From Gammaproteobacteria bacterium (GTDB taxonomy: Bacteria; Pseudomonadota; Gammaproteobacteria; SZUA-229), in assembly GCA_026195255.1 (NCBI GenBank), contig JAPHSS010000022.1:61316-125315 (forward strand): a DNA stretch of 64,000 nucleotides, read 5' to 3'. A program made the translations under genes and the position numbers. Shown in pieces: positions 29,113-37,558 of the stretch. Below the pieces are notes generated by a model. That model searched no databases. It was not told where the DNA came from and saw nothing but the letters and a program-made list of their open reading frames with translations. The number at the start of each line of letters is the position of its first letter. The stretch's first letter is position 1.

Positions 29113-30888
29113 TTATCCAATATTTCTGACCATGGTTCCTGCATTTTCAGCACTACCACCACCCACAGAAAGAGGTTCGTCAAGATTGTCAGGTATGGGT
29201 AACTTAAGTAACTCGTATAAATTTTTCAGTTGCAAACGAAACAGTTCATCGAAATCACTGACACTATCTGAAGAATTCTTTTCACCAAACCACCAGAACC
29301 AGTCTGAGCCTTCACAGATAGCCAGTTGGCGTATTGCAAGATCGGCTTCTTTTTTATTTAATACGCCATCATTTATAACATTGTCATATGCTGATTTGGC
29401 CTCAACCAGTCTGTCCCAGGCGCGGTTTTTATCAGGCTCACCAATCCAGGTTGAAAATGATCCATAAACCCAACTACCCGCACATAATTGATCAAGTGCA
29501 TGTGTTTTTGTTCTGTCTGCTAATTCAGAAAAAGTCGAGGTGCGTATAAGATTATGATCTGACAGCGTTTTATAAAGATGATCGAGGAAGTAATAACCGT
29601 TATGGGGGTAATACTCCCAGGCATTCTCTCCATCAACGATGATAGAAACCACGTGTTTATGAGCATTTTCACCCAGGAAATCTGCAATGTTCACCAAATG
29701 ATGAACAAGGTCATTTGCCGCATCAACCGAGTTCATTCTGCTATATTCAAATCCAATCAGATCAGACAGACCATCATCCCTGAAGAACAGTTTTGGTTTA
29801 TAACCATCGAGTATATGAGGATGAAAAAGGGCTCGTTTACTGTGTACCTTTTCCGCGTCATGATCGCCTAGACGCACGCTATTTCGCCACACCCCTTCAC
29901 CGGACGCAGTCCACTTAAAATCAAACTCTTCGATCAGGGCAATTGCATCTTCTGATATAGCACCTTCAGATAACCAGATACCCTCTGGCCTCATTCCAAA
30001 ATAATGATCAAAACAGTCGAGGCCTTGCTGAATGTGCCAGCGAGAGCGCTCCATGCCTCCCGGATAGGTTTTACACTCCGGCAGAGGCGCTTCAGGTTGG
30101 GCACATTGCATATTATCCATATCATTCAATAATGGAATAATAGGGTGTCCATAGGGTGTCATTGAAAGTTCTATCTGACCGCTTTCCGCGAGTTTTCTGT
30201 AACGCGGAATAAGACTAGAAATACAGTCATACATTAACTGTAACAAATCACGGCGATCTTTCTGATCAAATATTTTAGCTTTTTTGATCAGATGGCTAGA
30301 AATCTGTGTCTGTTTTAAAGAATGTCCGAGCCAGGCAATGTGATACCAGACCAGTACATCAATAAAATACTGTGAGTTAAGATAAAATAAACAACCTGTC
30401 TCATGCTCATCACATAAGCCCCCGGGAAACATAGACTGGACAGGCTCTAATAATCTTTTAAAGTCTGGGTAAGGATCTATCATTTTTTCTGCATTGGCAC
30501 GCTGACAATCACATAACAGCTGATAACGTAGATCAGGTGACTTGGGTACAGGTGTCACACCGGCTAACATGTTTAACATCGGGTCTTTCATTGGCGCTTT
30601 GTTATCAAGCCAGTTTTTTAGTTGGCTGGCATAATCATCAAGCTGCTCTAACAGTACCGGTGCAAAATTTACAACCACATGCATTTTAGGATGAGCTTCC
30701 AGGTGTGAAGCCATATCTTCATAATCTTTTATTGCATGCAGGTAAACCCAGGGAAGTTTGTAGTCACCATCAATCCCCTCCTGGTACCAGGGCTGGTGCA
30801 TATGCCAGCACAAAACAAAGTTAAGTGCTTCATCGACTTTATTAGGTTTCTTGTTCTGTTCTTTCATGGTCATAACTAATTGATTCAT
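29113..30888 (-). CDS. GH57-family glycoside hydrolase (alpha-amylase or glucan-acting)
   Basis: Encodes 591 residues. GH57 motif 1 is C-W-H-M-H-Q-P-W-Y (residues 27-35), the nucleophile motif is G-I-W-L-S-E with Glu308, and V-D-G-E-N-A-W-E-Y carries the acid/base Asp. GH57 includes alpha-amylases, 4-alpha-glucanotransferases and branching enzymes; the exact activity cannot be read by eye. Position between glgC and malQ points to remodelling of intracellular glycogen. No signal peptide is seen, so it should be cytoplasmic. Three Met codons occur in the first 8 residues, so the start may be 15-21 bases later. Confidence 0.92.
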   Translation of the reverse strand: MNQLVMTMKEQNKKPNKVDEALNFVLCWHMHQPWYQEGIDGDYKLPWVYLHAIKDYEDMASHLEAHPKMHVVVNFAPVLLEQLDDYASQLKNWLDNKAPMKDPMLNMLAGVTPVPKSPDLRYQLLCDCQRANAEKMIDPYPDFKRLLEPVQSMFPGGLCDEHETGCLFYLNSQYFIDVLVWYHIAWLGHSLKQTQISSHLIKKAKIFDQKDRRDLLQLMYDCISSLIPRYRKLAESGQIELSMTPYGHPIIPLLNDMDNMQCAQPEAPLPECKTYPGGMERSRWHIQQGLDCFDHYFGMRPEGIWLSEGAISEDAIALIEEFDFKWTASGEGVWRNSVRLGDHDAEKVHSKRALFHPHILDGYKPKLFFRDDGLSDLIGFEYSRMNSVDAANDLVHHLVNIADFLGENAHKHVVSIIVDGENAWEYYPHNGYYFLDHLYKTLSDHNLIRTSTFSELADRTKTHALDQLCAGSWVYGSFSTWIGEPDKNRAWDRLVEAKSAYDNVINDGVLNKKEADLAIRQLAICEGSDWFWWFGEKNSSDSVSDFDELFRLQLKNLYELLKLPIPDNLDEPLSVGGGSAENAGTMVRNIG

Positions 30889-30954
30889 ATGATAAAGTGC
30901 AAATTCTACACAGATATTTTCTGTAGCTTGAATTCTGTAATGTTATCTACTAAC

Positions 30955-32274
30955 TCAGATGTTCAGGTCTTTTTTATCAACAGCATAAAGATGTTGCCCA
31001 AGCATTTCCGGGGTTACTAATACTATGCCATTTTCTGTTACATGAAAGCGTTTTTTATCGAGTTCTAAATCCTCACCAATAACCATTCCATCTTCAATAA
31101 CACATGCCTTGTCTATAATGGCATGTGTAATTCTACAGTTTTCACCTATTGATACCTTGGGCAATATAACACTGTCTTTAATGGTCGAGCCACGCTCTAT
31201 TTCTGTCGCAAAGAAAATAACCGATCGCTTAACCAGTGCGCCAGATATTATGCAGCCACCGGATACCATTGAATCAATTGCCTGGCCGCGCACTTCATCG
31301 TCATCAAAAATGAATTTAGCAGGTGGATGTTGTGTCTGGTAAGTCCAGATAGGCCATTCCTGTGCATATAAATTAAGTTCAGGCTCAACTTCACATAATT
31401 CCATATTAGCCTTCCAGTAGGAATCAAGCGTACCAACATCACGCCAGTATTCCGAGTTTCCATCGCTATCAAGAAATGGATAAGCATTGGCATTACAGAT
31501 CGATATACTCTTAGGTACTATGTCCTTACCGAAGTCATGTGCTGAATCTTTGTCTTCAGCATCCGCTATCAGGCTGGCATAAAGATAATCTGTTGAGAAG
31601 ATATAAATACCCATTGATGCCAGCGCTTTGTCTGGTTTTCCTGGCATGGCCTCAGGCTCAGCAGGCTTTTCAGTGAATTTGGTTATACGGTATTTGTCAT
31701 CAACAGACATTACGCCAAATTCCGTAGCTTCTTTACGTGGCACTTCTATACAGCCAACCGTGACATCTGCACTGGTCGCAACATGGTCATACAACATCTT
31801 TGAGTAGTCCATGGTGTAGATATGATCGCCTCCCAGAACAATCACATGATCCGGGGCATGACGACGTATAATATCAATATTTTGATATAACGCATCTGCA
31901 GTACCACGATACCATTGATTATCAACACGTTGCTGGGCCGGAATAATTTCAACAAATTCACCTATCTCTGCGCGCATAAAACCCCATGCACGCTGTAGAT
32001 GTCGTATTAATGAATGGGATTTGTACTGTGTTAAAACACCGATTCGTCTAAGTCCTGAATTCACGCAATTTGATAGTGCAAAATCAATAATTCGGTATTT
32101 GCCTCCAAAAGGCACCGCAGGTTTAGCTCGCCATTTTGTCAGGCCCTTTAACCTTGAACCTGAGCCACCTGCTAAAATTAATACTAATGTTTTACGCGTT
32201 AGTTCAGTGCCAATATTTGAATCAGTATAATATCGGTAGTTTCTTTCCTGTGATTGTTTTGATTTTTTAGTCAT
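30955..32274 (-). CDS. glgC: Glucose-1-phosphate adenylyltransferase
   Basis: Encodes 439 residues, near the E. coli length of 431. L-A-G-G-S-G-S-R-L-K-G-L-T near residue 34 is the nucleotidyltransferase loop. K-P-A-V-P-F-G-G-K-Y-R-I-I-D-F and W-Y-R-G-T-A-D-A-L-Y-Q-N form the active site, and a left-handed beta-helix follows. It makes ADP-glucose, the committed step of glycogen synthesis, and is usually allosterically controlled. It overlaps glk by 4 bases. Confidence 0.97.
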   Translation of the reverse strand: MTKKSKQSQERNYRYYTDSNIGTELTRKTLVLILAGGSGSRLKGLTKWRAKPAVPFGGKYRIIDFALSNCVNSGLRRIGVLTQYKSHSLIRHLQRAWGFMRAEIGEFVEIIPAQQRVDNQWYRGTADALYQNIDIIRRHAPDHVIVLGGDHIYTMDYSKMLYDHVATSADVTVGCIEVPRKEATEFGVMSVDDKYRITKFTEKPAEPEAMPGKPDKALASMGIYIFSTDYLYASLIADAEDKDSAHDFGKDIVPKSISICNANAYPFLDSDGNSEYWRDVGTLDSYWKANMELCEVEPELNLYAQEWPIWTYQTQHPPAKFIFDDDEVRGQAIDSMVSGGCIISGALVKRSVIFFATEIERGSTIKDSVILPKVSIGENCRITHAIIDKACVIEDGMVIGEDLELDKKRFHVTENGIVLVTPEMLGQHLYAVDKKDLNI

Positions 32275-33284
32275 TTTAATCTCTGTGATGATAATGCATG
32301 GTGTATTTTCAAGGTTTCCGTCATAGCCCCTAACACGCCGACACGTTCATTAGTAACAAGGTAGACCGCAATTTGTCGTACAAGTGACTCCATTCTACCT
32401 TTATTAAGGTATCCACTGATAAAGCTTTCAGACTGCATTTTATTTAAAATTTTTGCAGCTATACCCCCGGTGATATAGATGCCGGCAGAGGGTTTATATA
32501 ATAAAGCGATATTGCCAATATACGCAGCGTAAATCTTCACAAATAGTGACAGGGCATCATCAGCAGCCTGATCAGTTAGAGACTGTTTATTGACCCATTC
32601 GGCACTGATATCATGGCTTTGTTTATTTGTAAAAAACTCATACAGCATAACTAAACCATCACCGGATAAAATTCTTTCATATGATACGTGCCCGTGACGT
32701 TTCTGCAAAAACTGCAACAGACGTATCTGAGTATCATCAACAGGTGCAAAATCGATATGTCCGCCTTCAGTATCATAAGCATAGGTCGTTATCTCATCTC
32801 CCTGTATTTTATCCTCAGTCCAGGCTAATCCCAGCCCGGTGCCGGCTCCGACAGTTACACCTATTGTATTCTTTTTTAAATTTTTAGCATGAGGGTTTCC
32901 GGTGTTTAATATAATTTTATCTGTTTCGAGGAGATGACGCGTACCCAGCGCAGAGGCCTGAAAATCATTCATGAAATATACGTTTTTTATACCGAATGAG
33001 TCCTTTAACAGCTGTTTTGTGATTACCCAGGGTAGATTTGTTAAATTAGCTGACGTATCACTAACCAGACCGGGTAAGGCCAAAGTTAAAACCTCTATAG
33101 TGGTGATTTCAAACTGACTAACAGCAGCCCTGCACTCTTTTATAAAAGCATGCAACATAGGTTCAAAACTTTCGAATTCAGCGCTTAGGTAACGTGCTTC
33201 ATATAAGATATTATTAGCTTCATCAATATCGGCCAATGCCAGCCGTGTTTTCGTGCCACCCACATCTGCTGCAATAATATGCAT
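32271..33284 (-). CDS. glk: Glucokinase (E. coli Glk family)
   Basis: Encodes 337 residues. The start I-A-A-D-V-G-G-T-K-T-R-L-A-L-A is the ATP phosphate-1 motif. F-M-N-D-F-Q-A-S-A-L-G carries the catalytic Asp, G-V-T-V-G-A-G-T-G-L-G-L follows, and Y-I-T-G-G-I-A lies near the end. It phosphorylates free glucose, such as that released by MalQ or GH57 action. It is the first gene of the nine-gene leftward operon, whose promoter should lie in 33285-33516; no clear regulator site was found there. Confidence 0.94.
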   Translation of the reverse strand: MHIIAADVGGTKTRLALADIDEANNILYEARYLSAEFESFEPMLHAFIKECRAAVSQFEITTIEVLTLALPGLVSDTSANLTNLPWVITKQLLKDSFGIKNVYFMNDFQASALGTRHLLETDKIILNTGNPHAKNLKKNTIGVTVGAGTGLGLAWTEDKIQGDEITTYAYDTEGGHIDFAPVDDTQIRLLQFLQKRHGHVSYERILSGDGLVMLYEFFTNKQSHDISAEWVNKQSLTDQAADDALSLFVKIYAAYIGNIALLYKPSAGIYITGGIAAKILNKMQSESFISGYLNKGRMESLVRQIAVYLVTNERVGVLGAMTETLKIHHALSSQRLK

Positions 33285-33516
33285 TGCTAACGCCCTGATT
33301 ATATTAGTTTAATTGTCTCAAAACGGTTAACTTTTAGCTAAATTAACTATCTGTGAAAAGTATGCTGTAAATTCTCTGATTGACTTATTTGTCTTTACCT
33401 GAACCTTGAACAGATTAGAAATTATAGTATCTGCCGATATCTAAATATACATGATATGAGGCGACATACTATAGTTAATAAGTTAAAAAATTATGATGTA
33501 ACGCAATCAAAGAGAG

Positions 33517-34287
33517 TTAACATATCGCCTGTGTGCCGGCTATTATCTGCAACTTTTCAAAGTCATATATTTTGACCTTACGTTGCGTGACTTCCAGCAT
33601 ACCACTGTCCTGAAATCTGCGAAGTGTACGACTAACCGTTTCTATTGCCATACCGAGATAATTAGCTATATCACGACGAGTCATACTTAAATTTATTTCA
33701 TCTTCTGACTGATTACTCTTTTTGCTGCGTTGTGACATATTCATAAAAAAACTGGCAAGACGACCATCGGCCCCTTTCCTTGCTAACATCAACATCTGGT
33801 TATGATCACGTAGCAGGTTTTCTGAAATCATACTAAAGAACTCCTGGTCCAGGACACGCTGCTGTAATTCATGTAAGGGTAATTTACAGATAACGGTGGT
33901 TTCCAGTGCAACGGTAGAAGAAATATGGCAATGTCTGCCCATCGCATCCAGACCAAATACATCACCAGCCGTATAGAAATCGAGAATCTGTTCTTCACCA
34001 TTTTCCATTAACATATAAGATTTAAGTGAACCGCGACTAACGATATATATTGCGTTTGTGTCGTCACCACCATAAAAGACATGTTCGTCTTTTGATAGTT
34101 CCTTTCTATTTTTTACTACCTGAAATGAATGCTCATGTGTTTGCTTTATCTGTTCTATCAGGCAACCCCCCCTGATATTACAGGTGCGACATTGTGTACC
34201 ACCTATTGCTGTTTGTACAAAACCGGTTCTCTTGGTAATTGGGGTAATATTATTATCAACCGCTATTTTTGGTAATTGCATCGTCAT
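33517..34287 (-). CDS. fnr: FNR-type oxygen-sensing transcription regulator
   Basis: Encodes 256 residues. Cys33-x2-Cys36-x5-Cys42 plus Cys134 (in V-I-C-K-L-P) match the four ligands of the oxygen-labile [4Fe-4S] cluster of E. coli FNR (C20, C23, C29, C122). The cyclic-nucleotide-like sensor domain spans about 55-160. The helix-turn-helix has I-E-T-V-S-R (215-220), giving the E-x-x-S-R residues that read TTGA half-sites. It is expected to dimerise and activate genes without oxygen. Three matching palindromes occur in this window. The gene is divergent from a two-component pair. Confidence 0.95.
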   Translation of the reverse strand: MTMQLPKIAVDNNITPITKRTGFVQTAIGGTQCRTCNIRGGCLIEQIKQTHEHSFQVVKNRKELSKDEHVFYGGDDTNAIYIVSRGSLKSYMLMENGEEQILDFYTAGDVFGLDAMGRHCHISSTVALETTVICKLPLHELQQRVLDQEFFSMISENLLRDHNQMLMLARKGADGRLASFFMNMSQRSKKSNQSEDEINLSMTRRDIANYLGMAIETVSRTLRRFQDSGMLEVTQRKVKIYDFEKLQIIAGTQAIC

Positions 34288-34360
34288 TTATTCATCATCC
34301 ATTCAAGGTTTTCAATAGCATGTGCCTAAAATGATTTAACGACCATCAGGGATTCCCTTA

Positions 34361-34376
34361 TACCCATATAGGGATA
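34361..34376. promoter_or_regulatory. NarL-like 7-2-7 inverted repeat
   Basis: TACCCAT-AT-AGGGATA lies between the divergent fnr and sensor-kinase genes. Compared with the NarL/NarP 7-2-7 consensus (TACYYMT-N2-AKRRGTA) it matches 13 of 14 defined positions. The adjacent operon encodes a NarL-family response regulator, so autoregulation or control of fnr is plausible. Binding by that protein is inferred from proximity and motif only. Confidence 0.45.
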
Positions 34377-34418
34377 TATTCGTTTAAACATAACAGGTTT
34401 TTCGAGTAATATAGTTCT

Positions 34419-35681
34419 GTGAGAAAAAAACAGACATACCTATTGCATATTGGCCTTATGGTAAGCGCGACACTGGTTGTAGCAACTATCTCTATCGCTT
34501 CAATTTATTTTGGTTTACTCGAACTAATTAATAGCGATGTTGTTCATGGAATCAATCTAAATGAAATATATACACCATTCCTTTATGCTGGAGGTATGGC
34601 TATTCTAGCCACATTACTTGTCGTCATTCCTGCCAGTATAATATTTATACGCATCACTCAGCCCATGGCGCAAAAGATAGAACAACAGGCCGAAACCTTT
34701 CACACCCTGGCAAAAACAGCACATGAGGCCATTTTTCTCATAGATACCCACGGAATTGTTCAATTCATGAATTCAGCCGCTGAAACCATGTTCGGATATT
34801 CTTCAAAAGAACTACTGGGTAAAAACATAAAAGTAATAACACCCTCTCCGCATAGAGAGAATCATGACAGTTATATCGAGCGCTACCTGAAAACAGGTAT
34901 CAAGAAAATCATTGGCGAAAGGCAGCAACTATTAGGTCAACGCAAGGATGGCAGTCAGTTTCCGATTTATTTGTCCGTCGGAGAAATACAACTAACTCAT
35001 ACTCACCTGTTTGCTGGTCTGATTATGGATTTAAGTACACAACAAAGGTTACAACGCGAAATCATTGCAATACCTGCTCGTGAACAACGTCGCATTGGCG
35101 AAGAGTTACATGATGGGCTGGGACAGCAGCTAACAGGCCTGGGTATGCTGGCTCAGAGTTTATTAAATAATGCAACAGAGTCTGAACATGAGCTTGCCAG
35201 CCAGTTAGCTCATGGCCTACACGAAGCACTGACCCAGGTGCGTGCACTTTCACGTGGATTAATGCCAATTCAGATATATGCAGATGGTTTCATGATGTCG
35301 TTACAGGAGATTACAGAAAACATACAACAACAGAGTAATATCCCAATAAAGCTACAGATTGATGATGTTGTTCTGCTCCTGGATGATGCAACCGCCACCC
35401 ACCTGTACCGTATCGTACAGGAATCATTGTGTAATGCGATTAAACATGCGGATGCTAGTCAGATAGGTGTTTCACTTAAAATAGAAGATGACCACGGTGT
35501 TCTGGAAGTGATTGATAATGGTATTGGAATACCGCTTAACTTAGGCGACTCGACTGGTCTTGGTTTGAGCATAATGAAACATCGTTGTGGGCTTTTTGAT
35601 GGTGAAATAACGATTAATCCAAATGGCGATCGTGGTACAAAAGTATGCTGCCGTTTCCCAATCATTAAAGAGAGTGATTGA
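34419..35681 (+). CDS. Membrane PAS sensor histidine kinase (NarX-like HisKA_3 class)
   Basis: Encodes 420 residues from a GTG start. Two membrane helices (about 8-33 and 53-78) flank a very short periplasmic loop. A PAS domain follows (about 95-205; G-I-V-Q-F-M-N-S-A-A-E-T-M-F-G-Y). The H-box is E-E-L-H-D-G-L-G-Q-Q with His231, and the HATPase has N-A-I-K-H-A and G-L-G-L-S-I-M-K-H-R. The kinase pairs with the response regulator, which it overlaps by 4 bases. The loop is too short for a large ligand domain, so sensing is probably through PAS or the membrane. The ligand is unknown. Confidence 0.9.
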   Translation: MRKKQTYLLHIGLMVSATLVVATISIASIYFGLLELINSDVVHGINLNEIYTPFLYAGGMAILATLLVVIPASIIFIRITQPMAQKIEQQAETFHTLAKTAHEAIFLIDTHGIVQFMNSAAETMFGYSSKELLGKNIKVITPSPHRENHDSYIERYLKTGIKKIIGERQQLLGQRKDGSQFPIYLSVGEIQLTHTHLFAGLIMDLSTQQRLQREIIAIPAREQRRIGEELHDGLGQQLTGLGMLAQSLLNNATESEHELASQLAHGLHEALTQVRALSRGLMPIQIYADGFMMSLQEITENIQQQSNIPIKLQIDDVVLLLDDATATHLYRIVQESLCNAIKHADASQIGVSLKIEDDHGVLEVIDNGIGIPLNLGDSTGLGLSIMKHRCGLFDGEITINPNGDRGTKVCCRFPIIKESD

Positions 35682-36322
35682 TGTCGAAAATACTGATTGT
35701 TGATGATCATCCGCTGGTTCGAGCTGGTTTTGCCCAGCTTATTGGTGATACGCCAGATCTAAAAGTCTGTGGTGAAGCAGGTGATATGGCTTCTGCATTG
35801 CAGTTGCTCAATACAATTACACCTGACCTGGCTATTATAGACCTTTCATTAGCTGGCGGTAGCGGCCTGGATTTAATAGAACATATCAAGGCACGTAATA
35901 GTGATATTTTAATGTTAGTTGCTTCGATGCATGATGAGTCGCTATACGCAGAACGTGTACTGGCTGTGGGTGCACGAGGTTATATTAACAAACAGGAAGC
36001 ACAGGAAAAAATTATTCCCGCTATTCGACAGGTACTCAATGGCAAAGTTTATTTAAGTGAGAAAATGACCGAAAAAATACTCAATAATATAGTTAGCGGT
36101 AGTGATGATAAACAGGGAATAGAGTTATTATCGAACCGTGAATTACAGGTATTTGAAATGATTGGCCAGGGTATTACTCCTGGAAAAATGGCTGCTCGTC
36201 TAAATTTAAGTATTAAAACTATTGAGACTCATCAAGCGCATATTAAGAAGAAACTCGGACTAACCTCAGCGCATAAGCTCACCCATCGCGCTATCCGCTG
36301 GACACTGGAACAGGGGCAATAA
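35678..36322 (+). CDS. NarL/FixJ-family response regulator
   Basis: Encodes 214 residues. The receiver domain has D-D-H near residue 7, the phospho-acceptor Asp55 in A-I-I-D-L-S, and a conserved Lys in Y-I-N-K-Q-E-A. The C-terminal LuxR-type helix-turn-helix (about 148-205) shows L-S-N-R-E-L-Q-V-F-E and S-I-K-T-I-E-T-H-Q-A-H-I-K-K-K-L. It overlaps the kinase gene by 4 bases. It ends one base before a convergent small gene. The NarL-like repeat at 34361 could be its own site. Confidence 0.93.
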   Translation: MMSKILIVDDHPLVRAGFAQLIGDTPDLKVCGEAGDMASALQLLNTITPDLAIIDLSLAGGSGLDLIEHIKARNSDILMLVASMHDESLYAERVLAVGARGYINKQEAQEKIIPAIRQVLNGKVYLSEKMTEKILNNIVSGSDDKQGIELLSNRELQVFEMIGQGITPGKMAARLNLSIKTIETHQAHIKKKLGLTSAHKLTHRAIRWTLEQGQ

Positions 36323-36323
36323 G

Positions 36324-36644
36324 TTAATGAATGGTAATTCTATTTAATTCAGTAATTTCTTTCTTCTGGTTCTCCAGTGCTTTTTCTGTAAGATCTCTGA
36401 ACATGCATACCACGCATATACAGAAGTCATGTAGTTCTGTGCAATAAATGGTTAAAGGTATAGTTCGACGTGCATCATCGATCACTCTGTAGAGAAATTC
36501 AATATCCCCATCATTAAGAACATCTCCGTTATCCAGTTTATCTTTAATACACAACAGACATGGAAGCCTGTGCATATCAAATTCCTGTATCAGCGCCTGT
36601 ATTATCCCCGCATGTTTCTTATTTAAATCAGTCATATAAATCAT
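36324..36644 (-). CDS. Small Cys-rich protein of unknown function
   Basis: Encodes up to 106 residues. Six cysteines fall in two groups: Cys29-x2-Cys32, and Cys68, Cys75, Cys77, Cys80. The spacing could bind zinc or an iron-sulfur cluster. A charged helical segment (E-K-A-L-E-N-Q-K-K-E-I-T-E-L) ends the protein, like a coiled coil. I do not recognise a family. It could start at Met4 (36635). It converges on the response regulator, and its promoter region contains an FNR-like palindrome, hinting at redox-linked expression. Confidence 0.6.
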   Translation of the reverse strand: MIYMTDLNKKHAGIIQALIQEFDMHRLPCLLCIKDKLDNGDVLNDGDIEFLYRVIDDARRTIPLTIYCTELHDFCICVVCMFRDLTEKALENQKKEITELNRITIH

Positions 36645-36865
36645 CGTCCAATGAATACGCGTTTATCATTTGTCAGGAATGACTCATCGGGGTTAAATTA
36701 CAAACATGAAGTCATAAGCCTTAAAACTGGCTGTTTTACATGAACCTTAATACTGAACATATCGTATAAGAATATTGATTAATTAAGATTTTTATAAAAA
36801 TCAGGCCATATTTTTAAGTTAATTAAATATTAAAATCAATAATACAATCGTTTATCTTAGCTAAT

Positions 36866-36879
36866 TTGACAATTGTCAA
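36866..36879. promoter_or_regulatory. FNR-like palindrome
   Basis: TTGAC-AATT-GTCAA is a perfect palindrome, extendable to 16 bp (36865-36880). It shares the TTGAC-N4-GTCAA form of the boxes before ppdK and the Mrp-like operon. It lies about 200 bases before the CBS gene and about 220 bases before the divergent Cys-rich gene. No clear -10 was fixed at the class II distance, so the target gene is uncertain. Confidence 0.5.
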
Positions 36880-36962
36880 AAAATAAAATTTTATGTGTGG
36901 CTAGATGAATGAGTAATTACTATTACCTGTTTAAATGCATTTATTTTTAAATATATCTAAAT

Positions 36963-36990
36963 TTATTGTAATATTTAAATATTACAATAA
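36963..36990. repeat. Perfect 28-bp palindrome
   Basis: The 14 bases TTATTGTAATATTT are followed directly by their exact reverse complement. It contains only one G and one C. It lies 86 bases before the start of the CBS gene. It may be an operator for a dimeric regulator; the absence of a G/C-rich stem makes a terminator unlikely. Confidence 0.6.
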
Positions 36991-37075
36991 TGATAACTAG
37001 ATATTATGTTTGCCAGAACATGGAATAAATAGAACCCGTAATAAGCCATATTATTCCTAAATTGATAAAGGTATA

Positions 37076-37558
37076 TTGAGTAATATTATGAATGCATCTG
37101 AAGCAATGGATCCCAATCCACGGACCCTTAGACCAACTGACACCATTCAGTGTGCCGCCGATTATATTATGAAAAATCGATATCGTAATTTACCGGTTGT
37201 TGATGAGAACTTTTGTTACCTTGGCATGTTTGGGGTTAACTGCCTTTTAAAACAGGTCATACCTAAAGCAGTATTTTTACATCAGGGGTTAGAAAACGTC
37301 GGTTTTATACACGAATCTTTTAAGGATTTATATCATAGATTCTCAGAAGTAAAAGACCAGCCTATTTCTATCTGCATGAACAATGAAATTAAACCCGTTG
37401 CCCCCGATACACCACTTACTGAAACAATGATGCAACTCTTTAATACTAGGTCCAGTATTCCTGTGGTAGAACCGGGCTCCTGCAAATTAATGGGTATGAT
37501 TTCATATTGGGAAATCGGTGATAAAATTTTTAAAGCCGGAGGTATAAATAATGACTGA
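37076..37558 (+). CDS. CBS-domain protein
   Basis: Encodes 160 residues with two CBS motifs: A-S-E-A-M-D-P-N-P-R-T-L-R-P-T-D-T-I near the start, and a second half with I-K-P-V-A-P-D-T-P-L-T-E-T-M and S-I-P-V-V. CBS pairs bind adenine nucleotides or similar ligands and control a partner. The partner is probably the downstream carrier, whose start overlaps this stop by 8 bases. TTG at 37076 has AAAGG 4 bases upstream; the in-frame ATG at 37088 lacks a well-spaced site. Confidence 0.88.
   Translation: MSNIMNASEAMDPNPRTLRPTDTIQCAADYIMKNRYRNLPVVDENFCYLGMFGVNCLLKQVIPKAVFLHQGLENVGFIHESFKDLYHRFSEVKDQPISICMNNEIKPVAPDTPLTETMMQLFNTRSSIPVVEPGSCKLMGMISYWEIGDKIFKAGGINND

Larger units (their letters stand above)
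36645..37075. other. Regulatory spacer before the CBS/carrier operon
   Basis: About 430 AT-rich bases between two divergent genes, without a credible coding frame. It holds an FNR-like palindrome at 36866-36879 and a perfect 28-bp AT-rich palindrome at 36963-36990. The unusual density of inverted repeats suggests several regulators act here on either gene. Confidence 0.6.
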
